From NCBI GenBank assembly GCA_016191845.1, contig JACPVF010000012.1:186001-250000 (forward strand): a stretch of 64,000 nt of DNA, read 5' to 3'. Of this stretch, positions 25,599 to 34,800 are shown in pieces. Position numbers and translations under genes: made by a program. The notes beneath the pieces were generated by a model. It did not search any database, was not told where the DNA came from, and saw nothing but the letters and a program-made list of their open reading frames with translations. How positions within the stretch are numbered: the first letter of the stretch is position 1; every line of letters starts with the position of its first letter. Origin of the DNA: Chloroflexota bacterium. Its GTDB lineage: Bacteria > Chloroflexota > Anaerolineae > Anaerolineales > Villigracilaceae.

Positions 25599-28076
25599 AT
25601 GGGCATCGACCTCGACCTCTATCGGCACGAAGTGCGCGTTTCCTCCAATCCGCTGGTGCGCCTCTCGGCGCTGGATGTCTCTCCCGACCATCCCCAGCGG
25701 ACCTTCGTTTTCCTGCATGGTTTCGGCGGGCAGGCGCTGCAATGGCAATACCAGCTGGAGAAATTTTCGCTGGAGAACCGCGTCATCGCCTTCGACCTGC
25801 GCGGGCACGGTCTCTCGGATAAGCCTTCGGGTGGATACGACATGCCGCGCATCCAGGCCGACCTCGAAGCTGCGCTGGACGTGTTGAAAGTGAAGGGACC
25901 CGTTGTGCTGGTCGGCCATTCCTTCGGCGGGGCGGTGGCCACGGAGTTTTCCCTGGCTCACCCCGAGCGGGTCGAGCGGCTGATCCTGGTGGCGACGGCG
26001 GGCGAGTTCAAGCTGAATCCGTTCTTTCGGATGGCGCTGCATCTGCCCAATTGGTTGCTGCGCCTGATCGATCCATTCACACGCTCGTGGCTCTCGGCCC
26101 CGCCGCATGCGCTGAAACCGTACTACCTGCAGAATCTTTCCCGCTGGGTCGGCTGGGACAAGTTCTCCGCGCTGACGGTGCCGACGCTGGTTGTTCGCGG
26201 GCACCGCGACCAGGTCTTCGAGCGGCCATTCTTCGAGCGGGTGGCGAAGTCCATCCCGGGCGCGGAGGATGCCGATATCGGGGGATCAGGCCACATGGTC
26301 ATGCTCGAACGACGCGAGGCGGTCGACCGCGCCATCGAGCGCTTCCTGGGCGAGGAATCCAAATCCTCATGGCGCGACACGCCCTCGACGGTTGTCAAAA
26401 AGAAGGGCGCGCGTGAGGAATTGCGCACCCAACGCCCCTGGCTGAGATTCTATGAAGCGGGCGTGCCCTACACGGTCGGCATCCCGAATATTCCCCTGCA
26501 TCATTTATTGCGCTCGTCGGTGCGGAGATTCCCGCTGCGGCCAGCGTTGATCTTCGAGGGCGCGCGTATGTCGTACCGCCGCCTGAATCATGAGGCCAAC
26601 CGCCTTGCCAACGCGCTGCTCTCGCTGGGCGTGGACAAGGGCACGCGCGTGGTGTTGTTGCTGCCTAATCTGCCGCAGATGGTGGTGAGTTTCTTTGGTG
26701 CGATAAAGGCGGGCGCGGTGGCAGTGTTGATTCCGCCCATGACCGAGCCTGAGGAGATTGTGCGCCAGGTGAAGGATGTGGAAGCCAGCGTGTTGGTGAC
26801 GCTCACGCCCTGGGCGGGGCTGGCGGGGCAGATCCAGCAGGGGAGCGGGGTGCCGCACGTCATCCTGACCGATCCCGCCGACTATCTTCCGTTTTGGAAG
26901 CAGTGGATCTCGCGCTGGCGGAATCGTGGATTCCGCCTTCCCAACGCGCTGACTTATCGTCGCTGGTTGCGCGGGCAAAGCGACAAATCGCCCGCGGTGG
27001 ATGTACAACCCGAGGATTTGGCGGTGATCCAATTTACGGGCGGCACGACTGCCGCTGCCAAGGGGGTGATGCTTTCGCATCGCAATCTGGTGGCCAACGC
27101 GCTGCAGACCCGTCACTGGATGCCAAACGTGGTGGAGGGTGGCGAGCGCTTTTTATGCGCTGTACCGATCTTCCATAGTTATGGCCTGACCACCGCGCTC
27201 AACGTGCCCGTGGCGCTCGGCGCGACCCTGGTACTGCAGCCGCAATTCCAGATCGGCGGCATTATGAAGAGCATCCGCGCCTACAAACCGACCGTCTTCC
27301 CTGGCGTGCCGAGCATGTATGTGGCCATCAACAATTTCCGTGCGGCGCGCAAGTACGGGATCCGCTCGGTGAAGGCTTGCATCAGCGGTTCTGCACCGTT
27401 GCCTGTCGAGGTGCAGGAAGCCTTCGAGAAGCTGACCAAAGGTCGGCTGGTGGAAGGCTATGGCCTGACCGAGGCCTCGCCCGTCACGCACGCTAATCCA
27501 TTGGGTGGCGACCGCAAGCTGGGCAGCATCGGCATTCCGCTGCCCTCCACCGAGGCCGCCGTCGTGGACCTGCCAACGGGCCGCAAGGAAGTGCCCGCAG
27601 GGCAGATCGGCGAACTGGCGGTACGGGGTCCGCAGGTGATGATGGGATATTGGAAGAATGAAGAGGCGACTCGCAGCGTGCTGACGAATGACGGTTGGCT
27701 GTTGACGGGCGACGTGGCTCAGATGGACGAGGATGGTTATTTCCGCATCATTGCCCGCAAGGCGGATATGTGGTACCCTGACAAACCTGGCAGCCCTGCC
27801 TTCCCGCGCGACGTGGAGGAAGTCATCTACGAGATCCCGCAGGTGAAGGAAGCCGCCGTGGTGGCCGTGGCGGGACGGCCCTTTGCCTTCGTCATCGCAG
27901 GGCGGGAACGTCCCACCCCTGAGGCGGTCATTGCCTATTGCAAACGCCGCCTGCCCCCGCACCTCGTCCCACGCTTCGTCATTTTCATGGAAGATTTCCC
28001 GCGCACCTTCATCGGTAAAGTGCTGCGGCGTGAGTTAGCCAAACGTTATGAAAAATACATCGCATCCGTCGAATGA
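25599..28076 (+). CDS. alpha/beta-hydrolase fused to AMP-forming acyl-CoA ligase-like domain
   Basis: The 825-residue protein has an N-terminal alpha/beta-hydrolase (about 30-255) with FLHGFGG oxyanion region, nucleophile elbow GHSFGG, DLRGHG and a late GSGHMVML His. Residues about 290-820 are an ANL-family adenylating enzyme: FTGGTTAAAKG phosphate loop, YGLTEASPVTH, GDVAQMDEDGYFRI hinge and GKVLRRELAKR with the C-terminal catalytic Lys. A fusion could release an acyl group and then reactivate it as acyl-CoA, or shape a lipid head group. Substrate is not readable. The reading frame is continuous with no frameshift. Confidence 0.88.
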   Translation: MGIDLDLYRHEVRVSSNPLVRLSALDVSPDHPQRTFVFLHGFGGQALQWQYQLEKFSLENRVIAFDLRGHGLSDKPSGGYDMPRIQADLEAALDVLKVKGPVVLVGHSFGGAVATEFSLAHPERVERLILVATAGEFKLNPFFRMALHLPNWLLRLIDPFTRSWLSAPPHALKPYYLQNLSRWVGWDKFSALTVPTLVVRGHRDQVFERPFFERVAKSIPGAEDADIGGSGHMVMLERREAVDRAIERFLGEESKSSWRDTPSTVVKKKGAREELRTQRPWLRFYEAGVPYTVGIPNIPLHHLLRSSVRRFPLRPALIFEGARMSYRRLNHEANRLANALLSLGVDKGTRVVLLLPNLPQMVVSFFGAIKAGAVAVLIPPMTEPEEIVRQVKDVEASVLVTLTPWAGLAGQIQQGSGVPHVILTDPADYLPFWKQWISRWRNRGFRLPNALTYRRWLRGQSDKSPAVDVQPEDLAVIQFTGGTTAAAKGVMLSHRNLVANALQTRHWMPNVVEGGERFLCAVPIFHSYGLTTALNVPVALGATLVLQPQFQIGGIMKSIRAYKPTVFPGVPSMYVAINNFRAARKYGIRSVKACISGSAPLPVEVQEAFEKLTKGRLVEGYGLTEASPVTHANPLGGDRKLGSIGIPLPSTEAAVVDLPTGRKEVPAGQIGELAVRGPQVMMGYWKNEEATRSVLTNDGWLLTGDVAQMDEDGYFRIIARKADMWYPDKPGSPAFPRDVEEVIYEIPQVKEAAVVAVAGRPFAFVIAGRERPTPEAVIAYCKRRLPPHLVPRFVIFMEDFPRTFIGKVLRRELAKRYEKYIASVE

Positions 28077-28887
28077 AACCCTGAGTTTTCCCACCCACGT
28101 CAATTTCATCCATCAGGGGGAGGGGGCACCCGTCATCCTGATTCACGGGCTGGCGGCTTCCCTGCACGATTGGGACGACCTCGTCCCTGAGTTGGCCCAG
28201 CATGGATACACCGCTTACGCTCTCGACCTGCTCGGTCATGGCGGGAGCGCCAAACCTGATTCGCGCGCCTATGAGATGGATTGGGTCTTTGATCATTTAT
28301 CAGCCTGGATCGACTCGCTCGGGCTGGACCAGCCTCCCGTCCTGGTTGGACACTCCCTGGGCGGATACCTGGCCCTGGACTACGCCCGTCGTTTTCCCGC
28401 GCGGACCCGCGGCCTGGTCCTGGTCGACCCGTTCTATCGCCTCGGACAGTTGCCCGCCTTGTTGCGGCTATCTTATCGACATCCCTCCATCAACATGACC
28501 GTGGTCGAGCGCACGCCCGAGTGGTTGTTCCGCATCATCATCGACGCCACCAGCCTCTCGATGGGGCATAGCAGCGGTGGCGCGCACAACCTGCCTGAGC
28601 ATATCCGCGCACAGACCGCGCTGGATTACAAGCGTACCGCGCCTGGCGTGTACAACCTGCCCAACACCTCCACTGACCTGACGCCGCATCTCGCAGAGAT
28701 CACGGTGCCCACGCTGGTGGTGTGGGGCACTCGCGACAGCACCCTGGCGCCCGCCTCCTTCAAGGATCTGGTCTCCGCTTTGCCCCATGTGGTCGGGACC
28801 AGGCTGTTCGTGGCGGGCCATGTCCCGCATCAATCACATACCGCCGAGTTCGATCCGTTGGTGTTGGAGTTCCTGAAAAACTTGTAG
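28048..28887 (+). CDS. alpha/beta-hydrolase
   Basis: The 279-residue enzyme has LIHGLAASLHDW, DLLGHGGSAKP, the nucleophile elbow VLVGHSLGGYLA with Ser near 109, VVWGTRDSTL containing a likely acidic residue, and VAGHVPHQSH with the catalytic His. It overlaps the end of the fusion gene by 29 nt in another frame, so the two are translationally coupled and probably serve the same pathway. Family members include esterases, haloperoxidase-like and lipid hydrolases; substrate unknown. Confidence 0.88.
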   Translation: MKNTSHPSNETLSFPTHVNFIHQGEGAPVILIHGLAASLHDWDDLVPELAQHGYTAYALDLLGHGGSAKPDSRAYEMDWVFDHLSAWIDSLGLDQPPVLVGHSLGGYLALDYARRFPARTRGLVLVDPFYRLGQLPALLRLSYRHPSINMTVVERTPEWLFRIIIDATSLSMGHSSGGAHNLPEHIRAQTALDYKRTAPGVYNLPNTSTDLTPHLAEITVPTLVVWGTRDSTLAPASFKDLVSALPHVVGTRLFVAGHVPHQSHTAEFDPLVLEFLKNL

Positions 28888-28971
28888 CGCAAGATGCCGT
28901 CTTGTGTCGCGTTGTTTAGTTGACAGTACCCTTGGGGGAGATTTTTTAAGAGAAGCGTTTGGTTGGGGTAC

Positions 28972-29000
28972 TTGTATTGACCTTCCCTTTATGCTACAAT
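28972..29000 (+). promoter_or_regulatory. promoter of nrdR
   Basis: TTGTAT (28972-28977) and TACAAT (28995-29000) are 17 nt apart, giving a leader of about 85 nt before the nrdR ATG at 29092. I looked for paired NrdR boxes in this leader and saw no convincing match. Confidence 0.6.
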
Positions 29001-29091
29001 GCCATTCGTATCCGCTAGATGTACGGGGTCATGGATAGCTATCCCCCATATCTGGCGATAACATTTGTTCTATTTTGGAGTAGACCCAGAT

Positions 29092-29541
29092 ATGCGTTGC
29101 CCGTATTGTCAGCACGATGACTCGAAAGTGTTGGATACCTCCCATGACAGTCATGGAGGCATCCGACGCCGCCGCGAGTGCCTCAAGTGCGGACAGCGCT
29201 TCAGCAGCTATGAACGCCCCATCCTGGCCACGCCGTTGATCATCAAACAGGACGGCGCGCGCGAGGAATTCGACCGCGAGAAACTGGCGCGCGGCATCCG
29301 CATTTCGTGCGCCAAGCGTCCCGTCTCGGCGGCGGACATCGAGCGCATGATCGGCCAGGTGGAGACCGCCTTGCAGAAGATGGGCAAGGCCGAGGTCTCC
29401 TCGCGCGTGGTGGGGGACCTGGTCATCAACGGTCTGAAGGAGATGGACCAGATCGCGTATATCCGCTATGCGATCGTCTACCTGGGGCTCGACGACCTGC
29501 ACGCCCTGCGCAACGAAATCGACCGCTTGCTTGAAGGCTAA
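29092..29541 (+). CDS. nrdR: transcriptional repressor NrdR
   Basis: Start ATG 29092 gives MRCPYCQHDDSKVLD, the conserved N-terminus. The 149-residue protein has a four-Cys zinc ribbon (CPYC near 3-6 and CLKCGQRF near 31) and an ATP-cone domain from about residue 49 (LIIKQDGAREEFDREKL, RGIRISCAKRPVS). It binds (d)ATP and represses ribonucleotide reductase genes. It is directly upstream of nrdJ, its expected target. GGAG is 13 nt before the start. Confidence 0.96.
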   Translation: MRCPYCQHDDSKVLDTSHDSHGGIRRRRECLKCGQRFSSYERPILATPLIIKQDGAREEFDREKLARGIRISCAKRPVSAADIERMIGQVETALQKMGKAEVSSRVVGDLVINGLKEMDQIAYIRYAIVYLGLDDLHALRNEIDRLLEG

Positions 29542-29544
29542 TTC

Positions 29545-29597
29545 GAGGCAGCAGCCTCCTTCCCGTCCAGGGAGGGAGTGTCGCTGCCTCTTTTCGT
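29545..29597 (+). terminator. compound hairpin between nrdR and nrdJ
   Basis: Outer arms gaggcagc / gctgcctc enclose an inner cctccttccc / gggaggga stem, followed by TTTTC. It should lower read-through from nrdR into nrdJ, implying that nrdJ has its own promoter or is attenuated. Confidence 0.65.
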
Positions 29598-29637
29598 CTC
29601 TATAAATATCCCATCCCAATTTAGAGGAGAGTGTTGC

Positions 29638-32232
29638 ATGGTAACAAAATCCGTGTCATCCGAACAATCCAAGCATGGGTTGCTGCCGACGCCACCCATG
29701 CCGAAAGGATTGCCCAAGGCGCAGTTGACGGACAATGCCCGCCAGGTGCTGATGAAGCGTTACGTCCGCCGCGGTGAGGACGGCAAGCCCGTCGAAACCG
29801 TGGAGGAGATGTTCTGGCGCGTTGCCTGGCACATCGCCAAGGTCGAAGAGGCCTGGAAGGGTGATGTCAAGGCAGCCGCCGTCGAGTTCTACCATCTCTT
29901 GAGCAGCAAGAAGTTCTTCCCCAACTCTCCGACCTTTACTGGTGCTGGTACACCCCTCGGACAGTTGGCCGCCTGTTTCGTGCTGCCCATCACCGACGAC
30001 ATGGGCCGCGACTCGGCAGGCATCTTCCAGACCCTGCGCGATGCGGCCTTGATCCAGCAGACGGGCGGCGGCAACGGATTCTCGTTCTCGCGCCTGCGCC
30101 CGCACGGGGCGCTGGTCCAGTCTTCGGCGGGACAGGCTACGGGTCCCGTGGGATTCCTGCGCGTGTACGACCATGCCTTCGGCGAGATCGCCCAGGGCGG
30201 GACGCGCCGCGGCGCGAACATGGCCGTCCTGCGCGTGGACCATCCCGACGTGGAGGAATTCGTCACCTGCAAGACCGACGAGAACCAGATCACCAACTTC
30301 AACATCTCGGTCGGCATCACGGACGCCTTCATGCAGGCCGTCAAGGACGACGCCGACTGGGACCTGGTCTTCCCCGACCAGAAGAGCATGAAGGAGCACG
30401 GCTTCCGCGGCACGCTCGACCAGGCGCGCGCGGCGGGCGTAAAGATCAACAAGTACAAGACCGTCAAGGCGCGCGAACTGTTCGACAAGATCGTCCAGCA
30501 GGCCCATCACAACGGCGAGCCTGGCGTGCTCTTCCTGGATGCGGCCAACCGCTCGAACCCTGTGCCGCACCTGTATCCGCTCGAAGCGACCAACCCGTGC
30601 GGCGAACAGTGGCTCGGACCGTACGAGAACTGCTGTCTCGGCTCGGTCAACCTCAACGAGCATTGCGGACCCAACGGCACGGTCGATTGGGAGACGCTGC
30701 GCCAGAGCGTGGTGACCGCCACCCGCTTCCTGGATGACGTGGTGGAGGCCAATGCCTACGTGCCCGCCGTCGCGCAGTTGAAGGAGGCCGCGCACCGCGC
30801 CCGTCGCATCGGCATGGGCATCATGGGCCTCGCGGACCTGATGTACCACGTGGGCGTGCGCTACGGCTCCGAGGAAGGTCAGGAATTCGGTGCGCAGGTG
30901 ATGGAGTTCGTGCGCTATCACACCATGAAGACCAGCGTCGAGTTGGCCGAGGCGCGCGGACCGTTCCCCTCGATCTCGAACAGCATCTACGACATGGATA
31001 ACATGACTTGGACTCCGCCCAGATCGCTGGTGGCCTACTCGCATGACTGGGGCAGGCCCGAGGTCCAGTGGAATGGGATCGTGGACGGCATCCAAAAGCA
31101 TGGCATCCGCAACGCAGCGCAGACCACGGTCGCGCCCACGGGCACCATCGCCACCGTCGCGGGCTGTGAAGGCTACGGTTGCGAACCCGTCTTCGCGCTG
31201 GCCTACATCCGCCACGTGAACGACAACGGCAAGGACCTCAAGCTGACCTACGCCAGCCCGCGCTTTGACGAGGCGCTCAAGAAACTGGGCCTGGGCGAGG
31301 AGAAACGTCAGGAACTGGTGGAGCAGGTGATGCGCGAAGGCACCTGCCAGCACCTGAGCGAGATCCCCCAGGGCGTGCGCGACACCTTCGTGGTCTCGTC
31401 GGACATCACTGCCGAGGAGCACGTGCGCATGCAGGCCGCCTTGCAGGCCTTCGTGGACAACTCGCTCTCGAAGACGGTCAACTTCCACGAGAACGCCACC
31501 GTGGACGATGTGGCCAAGGCCTACATGCTGGCCTGGGAACTGGGTGCCAAGGGCATCACGGTTTATGTGACGGGCTCGCGCGACAAGGTGGTGCTGGAGA
31601 CCAAGGCCACCGCCGAGAAGAAGCAGGGCGACGCAGGTGCTTCGACTGTGCCTGTGGCTGCTCCCGTTCCCGCGGCCCAGCCTGCCCCGATGATCTGGCA
31701 CGAGAACAAGAAGCCGCGCCCCAAGGCCCTGAGCGGACGCACCTTCAACGTGGAGACGCCGCTCGGCAAGGCCTTCATTACCATCAACGAGAACGGCGGG
31801 ACCCAGCCCTTCGAGGTCTTCATCAACACCTCCAAGGCGGGATCGGAGACCGCCGCCGTCTCGGAGGCCATCGGACGCCTGATCTCGTACATCCTGCGCC
31901 TGGCCAGCCCCGTGGTTCCCACCGATCGCCTACGCGAGGTGGTGCGACAACTGGCGGGCATCGGCGGCGGACGCTCGCTGGGATTCGGTCCCAACCGCGT
32001 GCGCTCCCTGCCCGATGGCGTGGGACAGGTGCTCGAAACTTACCTGCGTGACAAGGACGGCCTGACCGTCAACGACGTGCCCGAGGAGAAATCCAATGGC
32101 AACGGCGCGCACACCGCCTCCCACACCCCGCTGATGAAGATCGGCGACCTGTGCCCCGAGTGCGGCGAAGCCGCCGTGGTCAACGAGGAAGGCTGCCGCA
32201 AGTGCTACGCCTGCGGGTTTAGCGAGTGCTAG
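29638..32232 (+). CDS. nrdJ: class II (adenosylcobalamin-dependent) ribonucleotide reductase
   Basis: Start ATG 29638 is preceded by GAGGAG; an upstream in-frame ATG would extend it through the hairpin. The 864-residue enzyme reduces ribonucleotides using a B12-derived radical. Visible signatures are [47 protein letters not shown], the NPCGEQ active site near residue 318, and [17 protein letters not shown]. The C-terminus has a redox/zinc-like tail with CPECGEAAV and [12 protein letters not shown]. No ATP cone is seen. It fits an anaerobe with a B12 economy. Confidence 0.96.
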   Translation: MVTKSVSSEQSKHGLLPTPPMPKGLPKAQLTDNARQVLMKRYVRRGEDGKPVETVEEMFWRVAWHIAKVEEAWKGDVKAAAVEFYHLLSSKKFFPNSPTFTGAGTPLGQLAACFVLPITDDMGRDSAGIFQTLRDAALIQQTGGGNGFSFSRLRPHGALVQSSAGQATGPVGFLRVYDHAFGEIAQGGTRRGANMAVLRVDHPDVEEFVTCKTDENQITNFNISVGITDAFMQAVKDDADWDLVFPDQKSMKEHGFRGTLDQARAAGVKINKYKTVKARELFDKIVQQAHHNGEPGVLFLDAANRSNPVPHLYPLEATNPCGEQWLGPYENCCLGSVNLNEHCGPNGTVDWETLRQSVVTATRFLDDVVEANAYVPAVAQLKEAAHRARRIGMGIMGLADLMYHVGVRYGSEEGQEFGAQVMEFVRYHTMKTSVELAEARGPFPSISNSIYDMDNMTWTPPRSLVAYSHDWGRPEVQWNGIVDGIQKHGIRNAAQTTVAPTGTIATVAGCEGYGCEPVFALAYIRHVNDNGKDLKLTYASPRFDEALKKLGLGEEKRQELVEQVMREGTCQHLSEIPQGVRDTFVVSSDITAEEHVRMQAALQAFVDNSLSKTVNFHENATVDDVAKAYMLAWELGAKGITVYVTGSRDKVVLETKATAEKKQGDAGASTVPVAAPVPAAQPAPMIWHENKKPRPKALSGRTFNVETPLGKAFITINENGGTQPFEVFINTSKAGSETAAVSEAIGRLISYILRLASPVVPTDRLREVVRQLAGIGGGRSLGFGPNRVRSLPDGVGQVLETYLRDKDGLTVNDVPEEKSNGNGAHTASHTPLMKIGDLCPECGEAAVVNEEGCRKCYACGFSEC

Positions 32233-32247
32233 GATAAAAGGATTGCA

Positions 32248-32278
32248 TGTAGGGGCGGGCGGCCCGCCCGCCCCTACA
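32248..32278. repeat. palindromic GTAGGGG-type repeat, probable nrdJ terminator
   Basis: A perfect 15-bp-arm palindrome (tgtaggggcgggcgg and complement, one central base) lies 16 nt after nrdJ and is followed by gtttt. Outer arms match the palindrome at 6654. Confidence 0.75.
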
Positions 32279-32340
32279 GTTTTGCAGGGAAGCTACTTCA
32301 CACACGCCCTTACCACTTCACAAGATTCTCTTCATCTAAA

Positions 32341-32401
32341 AACCTCGGAGGTTTGCCCGCGCAAGGCACTGGCGAAGAGTCTTCCCGTGGACCTCCGAGG
32401 T
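32341..32401. repeat. inverted repeat in the nrdJ-secY-like spacer
   Basis: The arms acctcggaggt (from 32341) and acctccgaggt (ending 32401) are complementary and enclose about 40 nt. They could fold a cruciform or long hairpin. No open reading frame with a plausible start overlaps. Confidence 0.5.
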
Positions 32402-32422
32402 CTGCTAACGAGAGGGTGGCAA

Positions 32423-32488
32423 ACGAGTCTTAACACGATCACCAACGTGTCTTAACAGGATTGGAAACGAGTCTTAACAGGATTTATA
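32423..32488 (+). repeat. three tandem 22-bp degenerate repeats
   Basis: Units of 22 bp begin acgagtcttaacacgat (32423), acgtgtcttaacaggat (32445) and acgagtcttaacaggat (32467). The flanking phrase agagggtgRcaaacgagtc occurs both before (about 32411) and after (about 32500). Nothing else is seen in the 397-nt gap between nrdJ and the SecY-like gene apart from these repeats, the palindromes and a promoter. Confidence 0.7.
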
Positions 32489-32564
32489 TCCTCTCCTGAG
32501 AGGGTGACAAACGAGTCGGGAGAGAATGGGGTGGAGGATCGCCTGCCCCCTGCCGCCATCCTGC

Positions 32565-32592
32565 TTGTCGCAGGACATCAACGGACTATAAT
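32565..32592 (+). promoter_or_regulatory. promoter of the SecY-like gene
   Basis: TTGTCG (32565-32570) and TATAAT (32587-32592) are 16 nt apart and lie 37 nt before the chosen ATG at 32630. Confidence 0.6.
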
Positions 32593-32629
32593 AAAGATGT
32601 CGCGCAACTTGATGGAGTGGAGGGATGCC

Positions 32630-34015
32630 ATGTTTTCCAACGAACGGCCGACCTGGATCGAATTCTTTCGGGGAGAACGCACGCGTCGGGAATTGCTCGC
32701 CACCCTGGGCCTGTTGATGCTCTATCGGCTGTTGACGTTCGTGCCCCTGCCCGGCTCCCTGCCCTACGACCCGTCTCAGGTACAGTCCACGCCCAACAGC
32801 CCCGACCTCGTCAGCGGATTCATCAACCTGCTTTCGGGTGGAGCCTACGCCCGTCTCTCCGTGTTGGCTCTGGGCTTGATGCCGTATGCCGCAGCCAGTG
32901 CCTTCCTGCGCGGTCTCATCCCCTTGGTCCCCGCCCTCGACCGCATGACCCGCGAAGACCCCTCTACCGCCCGCCGCAAGATCAACCTGTGGACCTACGG
33001 GCTGGTGGCTCCCTTCGCCCTGCTCCAGTCCTTTCTGCTGTTTTTCAATACCTCGCTCGATTGTTCCCTGCACTTCCTAATCCAGCCGCGCCTGCCGTTT
33101 TTCCCCGACCCGCTTTCGGTAATCACCCTGTTGGTAAGCCTGACGGCGGGGTCCTATTTTGTGGTCTGGATTGCCGAACTGATCAACGAATATGGCTTTC
33201 GCAATACGGGGTTCAACTCCATTGTCTTTGCGGGGGTCTGTGTGCTGCTGACCGAGGAACTCTACAGGTTCTGGCGCGGTCCACAAGGTACGGATAATTT
33301 GCTGGCTGTGATGGGCCTCTCGGAAGGTGCGCAGCATTGGTTGAACCTGGCGGCCTATGGTTTGATCCTGGTGATTGCCCTGTACCTGGTCATCTTCTTG
33401 ATGAGTGGAAGGCGCAATGTCCCCGTTATGTATCCGTCCGTAAATAATTTGCGAGCTGCGCGTCAGGGACTTCATGCCCCGTTGGCCAGCATACCGCTGC
33501 GGATCTTTCCCGCCATGGAGTCCATGCTGGAGGTGCAGGGTCTGGCCACCTTGATCCTGCTTGGGCTGAGCAGGCTGGCGTGTACGTCCCAGCCGATCCT
33601 TCAAGCTGTGGGGCAGGCAGCGCAGGCAGCCGCTTCGCCGCAATATTTCCTGGCCCCCTTGCTGCTCTATTTTCTATTTGTCACCGTTGGACCCTTGCTG
33701 GCGGAGGTCGAGTTCTTGCAGACTGAGATTGCCGCCAACCTGCGGCGTAGCGGCGGGATCATCCCCGGAGTTAAGCCAGGGGCGCCCACCGAAAAATATC
33801 TGCTCAAGGTCTTTCGGCGCCTGATCTTCCTCCCGACCGTGTTTGGTCCGCTTATCATCTTCCTGCCATGGTTTGTCGGCGTTCTTTTAGGCATCCCATC
33901 CTCGATTTTGACGGGCGAGGCGCTTTTCTTCGCGGCAGGTTTCGTTCGCGACCTGGTTTATACGGCCGAGGCGGAAGTCATGTTATCTTCGTATGGAAGC
34001 AAACATCTGGTATAA
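32630..34015 (+). CDS. divergent SecY-family paralogue
   Basis: Start ATG 32630 has GGAGGG 5 nt upstream; in-frame ATGs at 32597 and 32612 are alternatives. The 461-residue membrane protein has about ten hydrophobic segments and several SecY marks in the right order: LLMLYRLLTFVPLPG near 23-37, INEYGFRNTGFNSIVFAG near 186-204 (the fourth-loop NGIS region, altered), and a late QTEIAANLRRSGGIIPGVKPG. The central plug region and the cytoplasmic arginines of loops 4-5 are poorly conserved. No SecE, SecG, adk or ribosomal protein gene is nearby, so it is probably an accessory translocase or a diverged paralogue. Confidence 0.8.
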   Translation: MFSNERPTWIEFFRGERTRRELLATLGLLMLYRLLTFVPLPGSLPYDPSQVQSTPNSPDLVSGFINLLSGGAYARLSVLALGLMPYAAASAFLRGLIPLVPALDRMTREDPSTARRKINLWTYGLVAPFALLQSFLLFFNTSLDCSLHFLIQPRLPFFPDPLSVITLLVSLTAGSYFVVWIAELINEYGFRNTGFNSIVFAGVCVLLTEELYRFWRGPQGTDNLLAVMGLSEGAQHWLNLAAYGLILVIALYLVIFLMSGRRNVPVMYPSVNNLRAARQGLHAPLASIPLRIFPAMESMLEVQGLATLILLGLSRLACTSQPILQAVGQAAQAAASPQYFLAPLLLYFLFVTVGPLLAEVEFLQTEIAANLRRSGGIIPGVKPGAPTEKYLLKVFRRLIFLPTVFGPLIIFLPWFVGVLLGIPSSILTGEALFFAAGFVRDLVYTAEAEVMLSSYGSKHLV

Positions 34016-34027
34016 AATGGAACATCT

Positions 34028-34711
34028 ATGGAAAGAAAAGCCTTGATGACCAAATCTATTTCGATTGCGGTACGGATCCTGTGTGTCTTTGTTCTGGCCA
34101 TCGGCGCGCTGGTCACCTCCGCCTTCCTGCCCCTGGCAGACGAAGGCTATTGGGCGCGGCAGCTGCGTCTGCACGGTGAGATGAACCTGCCCGTGGATAC
34201 GCTCACGCAATCGAAGGCCACCTCCTGCGGCGAGGCGGTCATTGTCATGGCCTACAACTACGCCTACCCCGAAACGCAACTGACCGAGCAGGAGGTCATC
34301 GACTACGCCACCGATGCAGGGTACTACACCGAGCGCAAATTCCCTTACACCAGCCCCGAGAACATGGTCAAGATCGCCGAACACTACGCCGAGGTGATCC
34401 AGACGGGGACGGTCTCCAACCAGGAGGCGGCCCTCGACCTGCTGATCGACAAGCTGACGGGCGGCGACCCCGTCCTGATCGACGTCTTCACCCTGCTTTA
34501 CGACCCCGACTCGGGTGCGCATTTCATCGTGGTGACGGGCCTCTCCATCGACCCGCAGAACCCCGACGATGTGCGCATCTTCTACAATGATCCGCTCACG
34601 GGGGAGAACCGCGCCAGCGATTGGAACGGCAGCGAAGGCATCTGGAACGCCTGGCAGAACAACGGCGACCCAGGCGGTTCGGGCTGGTGGATGGTCCTGC
34701 CTTCGCCCTGA
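34028..34711 (+). CDS. secreted peptidase C39-like protein
   Basis: The 227-residue protein has an N-terminal hydrophobic signal or anchor (VRILCVFVLAIGALVTSAFL). The mature part resembles C39-like papain-fold peptidases: TQSKATSCGEAVIVMAYNY (Gln...Cys) near 60-77, GAHFIVVTG with the His near 160, and YNDPLTGENR. A second start at ATG 34046 would still keep the signal. It begins 12 nt after the SecY-like gene, which raises the possibility that it is a client or partner of that channel. A terminator follows. Confidence 0.75.
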   Translation: MERKALMTKSISIAVRILCVFVLAIGALVTSAFLPLADEGYWARQLRLHGEMNLPVDTLTQSKATSCGEAVIVMAYNYAYPETQLTEQEVIDYATDAGYYTERKFPYTSPENMVKIAEHYAEVIQTGTVSNQEAALDLLIDKLTGGDPVLIDVFTLLYDPDSGAHFIVVTGLSIDPQNPDDVRIFYNDPLTGENRASDWNGSEGIWNAWQNNGDPGGSGWWMVLPSP

Positions 34712-34756
34712 TATGGTTAGGGCGGGGTCATTCCGCGAACCATCGGGTTATAAAAT

Positions 34757-34785
34757 AAAACGACCTCGGGTATCCGAGGTCGTTT
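34757..34785. terminator. bidirectional hairpin terminator
   Basis: Inverted repeat aaacgacctcgg / ccgaggtcgttt with a 4-nt loop lies between the convergent C39-like and PAS-sensor genes. Confidence 0.8.
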
Positions 34786-34800
34786 CTGTTTCCTGTCTTG

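Noticed and set aside
28888-29091. NrdR boxes before nrdR
   Set aside because: No pair of matching 16-bp boxes could be seen by eye in this leader.
29656-31701. 681-residue minus-strand open frame
   Set aside because: It is the antisense shadow of nrdJ, whose own frame carries all class II reductase motifs.
32423-32488. CRISPR array
   Set aside because: The 22-bp units are tandem without spacers and too few, and no cas gene is present.
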